DNA of 39,394 nt. It comes from Nocardia amamiensis NBRC 102102. Lineage in GTDB: Bacteria > Actinomycetota > Actinomycetes > Mycobacteriales > Mycobacteriaceae. Location of the stretch: positions 1 through 39,394 of the forward strand of contig NZ_BDBA01000122.1 of the NCBI RefSeq assembly GCF_001612745.1, read 5' to 3'. Made by a program: the position numbers and the translations under genes. Below, in pieces: positions 35,492-39,394 of this stretch. Below the pieces are notes generated by a model. The model made no database searches and had not been told where the DNA came from. It saw nothing but the letters and a program-made list of their open reading frames with translations. Numbering within the stretch: position 1 is the first letter of the stretch; each line of letters opens with the position of its first letter.

Positions 35492-36593
35492 AAACACCAC
35501 CGACGACACCGCGCTGGTGTGGCCGGTGAGAACGGCGGGCGACGGGGCGGGGTGGATGTGTGGGTGAGGGCGATCCCCGCTACCGCGGCGGTGACGGTTA
35601 GGGGGATGGCAACCGCGCCGCCGATCAGTAGTCGGCGGCGACCGATCCGCCGGACAGTGGAGGGCAATGTGGAACGCGGCGCGGTCCCGGTTCGACCATC
35701 GCTTTCGGTCCTTCCTGTCAGGAGGGCATCGACCGAGAGGTCGGCCGATACCGGCGCGGCGCTTTGTTTATCGGCACCGGGCCTTCTGAATGCGGGACCG
35801 AAGGTTTGGGCTTCGTCGGCAGGAAGCGGGTGATCTGTGTCGGCTGGCGGGGGTCTGCGGGCGAGTGCTAGGTTTCCGATGGTACGGGTGTTGCGTTGTT
35901 CTGGCTGCGGAAATCCCTTGGACGGCAATGCCTTTGCCAGGTGTTCGTGGATCGCGGTCAGTGTCAGGAACTCGGCATCGTCACCAGGGCCGCGCTGCAG
36001 CAGCTCGAGCATCGCGCCGGTGTAGGCGGTGTAGGCGGTGTATCGGGCGCCCTCGGGGCGTGGGAGGGCCGGTTCGCCGGGGAAGATGCCAGTGTGCAGG
36101 TGCCTGCCACCTCGAGTTGTCCGGCCACCGTGGAAGTGACATCGCTCATGAGGTCGATCGCCAGCCCGGAGAAGCAGCAGTCCAGGATCAGCACTCGGTT
36201 GGTCGCGCCGGCGTCGGCGAGGGTATCGCGCAGCATCTCGAACGGAAACGCCGTCCACCCCACCATGTCCCGGTCACTGCGCGTGTTCGGCAGCGACAGA
36301 TACAACGTCCCGCCCCGGCCGATCAGACCGTGCCCGGCGTAGTAGACCAGCAACATATCCCCCGCCTGCGCGGCCGCGGAGTTCAAGGCATCGCCGATGA
36401 TCCCGCGGTCTGATTCATCGGCCACCACCACACAATGCCCACGCGGCAACGCGGTCGCCTGCGTATTGGTCAACACCTGGGCGAGGTCGGTGAGGTTGTT
36501 GCGGACCGCAGGCAGATCGGGCAACTCAGGATCGGCGAATCTGCTGGTGCCCAGCAGGACCGCCCTTGACCGGGCCGGGTCGGGCAGCCGCAC
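35490..36593 (-). pseudogene. Caspase-TM-WD40 protein, frameshifted and truncated
   Basis: The GTG at 36593 starts a caspase-like peptidase: VLLGTSRFADPELPDLPAVR, catalytic His in LLVYYAGHG (H88) and catalytic Cys in VLILDCCFSG (C139/C140). Near 36055 one base is missing from a C-run; the next frame continues EGARYTAYTAYTGAMLELLQ and FLTLTAIHEHLAKALP, with a 9-base in-frame duplication (the doubled TAY). A membrane helix follows (RLLIGGAVAIPLTVTAAVAG). Near 35545 a second shift leads into PAVLTGHTSAVSSVVFA, the start of a WD40 repeat, which ends at the CRISPR array. Intact relatives carry caspase, TM and WD40 propeller and are thought to act in immunity-linked proteolysis. This copy looks dead. 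Confidence 0.8.
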
Positions 36594-36594
36594 C

Positions 36595-36964
36595 CTAGCC
36601 GTCCAACGCTTTATGCAGTAGGTGCGTCACCTCGCCCTCGGGCAGCCCGCGTGCCGCGATCGTGATCGACTGCCCCTCGCCGCGGGTGATCTCGATATCG
36701 ACGGTTTGCGGTGGGTGATCCACACGCCCAGCGACGTCGCCAGCAGTGAGGCGCCCTGCCATAGTTCCGGGTTGCAATAGTGTCTCTCCACCACCAGGCG
36801 CCCGCCGTGCGTGTGGCCCGGCGCGTGAGGAACTGGGGGGAACGGGTCGGGCGGGTGGGGGTTGGTGCGGGAACGGATTCGGTTCGTCGAGCCGGATTGG
36901 TGGCGATTCGCTCTTCGGCACTGGTCCAATGGCGATAGAGTGTGCGAAAAATGGTGCGCCGCAA
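36595..36964 (-). pseudogene. EACC1-like caspase-associated component, frameshifted
   Basis: The end of the frame reads VDIEITRGEGQSITIAARGL then PEGEVTHLLHKALDG and stops two bases before the caspase GTG. In another frame just upstream is GASLLATSLGVWITHR, the hydrophobic helix expected before it; one base is missing near 36713. Further upstream, TLYRHWTSAEERIATN in a third frame may be the N-terminus. The order helix then beta-hairpin with charged tail, directly before a caspase gene, matches the effector-associated constant component EACC1 of actinobacterial conflict systems. The assignment rests on layout and short motifs only. Confidence 0.55.
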
Positions 36965-37049
36965 CGAGCAGCATCGCGCTGCTCAATTGCATGGGGTATC
37001 GATGATTGGTCGTCGACGCACGCCACTCCAGGTGCCTCGGCGCCGACGC

Positions 37050-37372
37050 TCAGTCCGGTTGGACAGCGTCCCACGGCACCCACTGACGTAGAAACCGGCT
37101 CCACTGACTCCATTGCTTGTCAGCAGCTGAATCTCGACCTCGCAGAACCACACCGGTGCGGTCCCAATATTGAACCGTGCCCACCGGTAGGCGCGCGCCG
37201 GGATCCATTCCTCGCCGAGGTGCAGATCGAAAGCGAATGCTTTCTCCCCGAGCGTCACCGGCATGACGCGATCCGGCGTCCGGACCGGCATCACCCACAT
37301 CCTGCGCGGGGCCACTTTTACCGACCGCGGTGGTTGCAGCAGGCGGATGGCCGTATACCGATCGTCGTTCAT
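37050..37372 (-). pseudogene. Unknown small protein, frameshifted
   Basis: The ATG at 37372 lies 7 bases after the stop of the ImuA'-like gene. The product reads MNDDRYTAIRLLQPPRSVKV, WVMPVRTPDRVMPVTLGEKA and ARAYRWARFNIGTAPVWFCE. After EVEIQLL, near 37125, another frame continues DKQWSQWSRFLRQWVPWDAV and stops at 37050, which fits better than the Arg-rich continuation of the first frame. The sequence is beta-rich and Trp-rich. I recognise no family; the spacing suggests one transcript with the upstream gene. Confidence 0.45.
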
Positions 37373-37379
37373 CGCGCAC

Positions 37380-38063
37380 TCACCCCGTCCGCGCGATCGA
37401 CGTCGGGACCGCGGCGGTCGCGGGTGCCTGCCGAGTCCAGCTGCATCGCTGGGCACCGGTACCGGCGAGCTGGACGCGCGTGGTGCGTGGCCGCCGTGCG
37501 GTGCGGCCAGTGACCTGGATGTCGAACGTCATCTTGCGTAGCCGTCCACGCCCGCGACCAAGGCCCTCGTATCCGGCGAGCTCACAACGGATTTCGAGAT
37601 CTGCCCGCGCCCATCCCGCGCCGGTGACGATGAGAACACCGTCATGACTGCGCAGGCGGGCGAGCACAGCACGCGTCCGGCTCGGCGGAGCGGTGCCCGC
37701 GACGTCCAGGACGACGACGTCGACACCGTCGAGCAGGACCGCGGCGACCGTGAGCGGATCCTCGCCCCTGAGATCCGGGATATGGGCCAGTCGGGCGAGG
37801 TCACCACCCATCTCGACCACAGACAGCAATCCCAGCTGCGGCTGTCCAATGACGGCGACCCAATCGCCGGCGGCGGTAACGGCCGCGAGCAAGCCCAGCA
37901 TCGGGGTGTTGCGACCGGTGCAGGCGACAACGCCGCCGCGCGGGAGCCCGCCCTCCGGAAGCGCCTCCCCCAAGCCGCCGGACACGGGGATGACCGCGGT
38001 CGATGCGCTGGCTGGCAGCGGCGGCGGTTCAGTGGCGCCGACGCGGCCGGGGATGGCCGCCAT
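37380..38063 (-). CDS. ImuA'-like RecA-fold protein, N-terminus probably lost
   Basis: From the ATG at 38063 the product has 227 residues: GGLGEALPEGGLPRGGVVAC, LGLLAAVTAAGDWVAVIGQP, LLSVVEMGGDLARLAHIPDL, VAAVLLDGVDVVVLDVAG and YEGLGRGRGRLRKMTFDIQV. This is the layout of ImuA', the RecA-like partner of ImuB and DnaE2 in actinobacterial mutagenic repair. No Walker A lysine is conserved, as usual for ImuA'. In-frame sequence upstream (LSREEKLAALRARM) matches the expected N-terminal helix, but no start codon precedes it before a stop near 38190, so the 5' end appears damaged. No imuB follows, so any repair role would need a distant partner. Confidence 0.65.
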   Translation of the reverse strand: MAAIPGRVGATEPPPLPASASTAVIPVSGGLGEALPEGGLPRGGVVACTGRNTPMLGLLAAVTAAGDWVAVIGQPQLGLLSVVEMGGDLARLAHIPDLRGEDPLTVAAVLLDGVDVVVLDVAGTAPPSRTRAVLARLRSHDGVLIVTGAGWARADLEIRCELAGYEGLGRGRGRLRKMTFDIQVTGRTARRPRTTRVQLAGTGAQRCSWTRQAPATAAVPTSIARTG

Positions 38064-38358
38064 GCGGGCGCGTAGCGCGGCGAGTTTCTCCTCGCGGGAC
38101 AGCCCAGCGAACAGCGGTTCGGCGATGCGCCCCGGACGGTCCGGCGCAGGCCCTGGAACGGATAGATGCGAGCCCTGTGCTCAAATGGCTCGATGCGAGC
38201 GATAAGCATTACCGGATTTCGACCGTACGAGTTCAGACCGTTCATGTCGCGAGATGAGTCAGGTCTTTCCACCGACCGATGTAGCTGATCGACGCAGACA
38301 AGCTGGGCAGGGCCGAAAATCGCTTCGCACCACGTCGTGACTGTGCCATCCTCACCGG

Positions 38359-39206
38359 ATGCCAATCCTGGAACCGAGTGTGGCACTGGCGACGTTGGAG
38401 ACCGCACTGCGTGAGTTGATGGGCTTCGTCTATCGCCAACGGCATGGGCCGGACTGGCTTGAGGCGGTCACATCCGAGAAACAGCGTGCGCAGTGGGTTG
38501 CCCGCGCCGAGACCGAGCAGGTTCGGACTAAGCGCGGAGTCGCCGAGGTCGACGATGTGGGCCTGACCTACGCGAACCTGTACGACCTGTTAGAGATCGC
38601 CGACAAGAATTGGAACGAGCTCGCGCCGGCGTGGACAGCAAATCCACCATGTACGCGTTGCTGAAGCGTTTCGATTTCCTGCGTAACCCTGTCGCCCACA
38701 GCCGGTTAATGGTGGGGTTCGAGCAGGATCTGTTGTCTGGAGTTGCTGGTCTGGTTCGGAATCAGGTGACGTTGTACATGAGCAGTCAGGACGAGGCGGG
38801 CGAGTACTACCCGCGCATCGAGTCGGTCACTGACAGTTTCGGGCACCGACTCGAAGGTCAGGGACCGCCGATCGACGAGATGTTCGGCGGGAAGCTCACC
38901 GGGAAGGTGCTGCACCCGGGTGATCGTGTGCAGTTCACCGTGGTCGGTACAGATCCGCAAGACCGTCCGCTGCGGTGGGATCTGACCACGGTCACCGGCA
39001 CGATCGAGGATTCGAAGCTCTCGACCGGCGGCAACCCTGTGATGCTTGAATGGGTCGTCGGCAAGGGCGATGTCACCGAGGTCGCGGTCGCCCATATCCA
39101 CATGTACGCCGAAGGCTCGGAGTATCGGCGGTTCACGAGGTTCGACCATCGCGCGTACTTCAGGTACATCGTGCGGCCGCCGCTGGACCACAACCCCGCC
39201 GTTTAG
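38359..39206 (+). pseudogene. HEPN-domain protein, one-base frameshift
   Basis: The ATG at 38359 begins MPILEPSVALATLETALREL, a helical protein that reaches LYDLLEIADKNWNELAPAW and then stops early at 38664. In the next frame, from about 38625, it continues DSKSTMYALLKRFDFLRNPV with AHSR, giving the HEPN-type motif RNPVAH. A C-terminal beta-rich domain follows (GDRVQFTVVGTDPQDRPLRW, PVMLEWVVGKGDVTEVAVAH) and ends at 39206. One extra G in GCGTGGAC would restore about 281 residues. Swt1-like HEPN proteins of this kind are RNA-binding or RNase components of defence and stress systems. A partner is not evident. Confidence 0.65.
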
Positions 39207-39394
39207 ACAGGGTGCCTCTCCGGACCGAGGGCCATCGGCACTACATTGCGTTCCGCCGACATCGGATCAGCACGGCCAGTAGATCTTCCGATATCCGCGC
39301 TGGCCGGTTCGGTCGGCGCGGTATGCGGCATGCGCGGAGGTTGCCATGCGACACCCATCGATGCTGCACCGAAAGGCTGGCGGCCAGGTCTAAG

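Noticed and set aside
39207..39394. Short ORF at the right edge (ATG near 39348)
   Set aside because: Only 15 codons before a stop; despite a GGAGG-like site there is no support for a gene.

Overview
The window is high-GC DNA from an actinomycete. It has GTG starts, ATGA/GTGA gene overlaps and actinobacterial protein families: an XRE/MmyB-type regulator, an XRE-NB-ARC-TPR regulator, ImuA'-like protein, and a caspase with an EACC1-like partner. Nocardia or a close relative in the Mycobacteriales is the best guess, but this is inferred from protein style only.

Layout. (1) 1-5.2 kb is accessory DNA with a mobile-element look: a proline-rich secreted protein cut by the window edge, a 35-residue hydrophobic peptide with a strong terminator, an XRE regulator, a translationally coupled small ORF plus excisionase-like HTH protein, an unknown protein, and a coiled-coil protein. 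(2) At about 5.24 kb the coiled-coil gene meets a histidine phosphatase fragment that lacks its RHG start. A 127-128 bp piece of this phosphatase recurs in the same orientation at 34196-34322, so about 28.7 kb is bracketed by a direct repeat. (3) 6.1-10.0 kb holds a Gabija-like pair: an OLD/TOPRIM ATPase-nuclease and a UvrD-type helicase, the latter with a one-base frameshift. (4) 10.1-21.8 kb is an intact divergent cluster with no system that I recognise. An XRE-NB-ARC-TPR regulator, an HExxH protein and a GT4 enzyme run leftward. A GT2 enzyme, a phytanoyl-CoA dioxygenase-like oxygenase, a Gfo/Idh/MocA oxidoreductase, an alpha/beta hydrolase and a second, paralogous HExxH protein run rightward. 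The divergent promoter region carries three 10-bp-phased repeats. (5) 21.9-24.3 kb holds a multiply frameshifted IS1634-type transposase and small gene remnants. (6) 24.5-34.2 kb is an intact three-gene operon: SNF2 helicase with DUF3883, DUF1156 adenine methylase, and HEPN-DUF499 ATPase. These are the helicase, methylase and ATPase families of type 3 BREX, but no pglZ is present. (7) 34.4-39.2 kb is a decayed flank. It has a short CRISPR array with no cas genes that abuts the cut-off end of a caspase-TM-WD40 pseudogene, an EACC1-like pseudogene, an ImuA'-like gene, and a frameshifted HEPN protein.

How it fits together. The bracketed segment looks like a defence island with two recognisable anti-phage systems around a regulated enzyme cluster whose product is unknown. 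The HExxH/glycosyltransferase cluster is the best candidate here for an undescribed system. The flank to the right of the island carries single-base frameshifts in nearly every gene, whereas about 20 kb of large genes inside the island has none. This argues for real gene decay, though homopolymer assembly errors remain possible.
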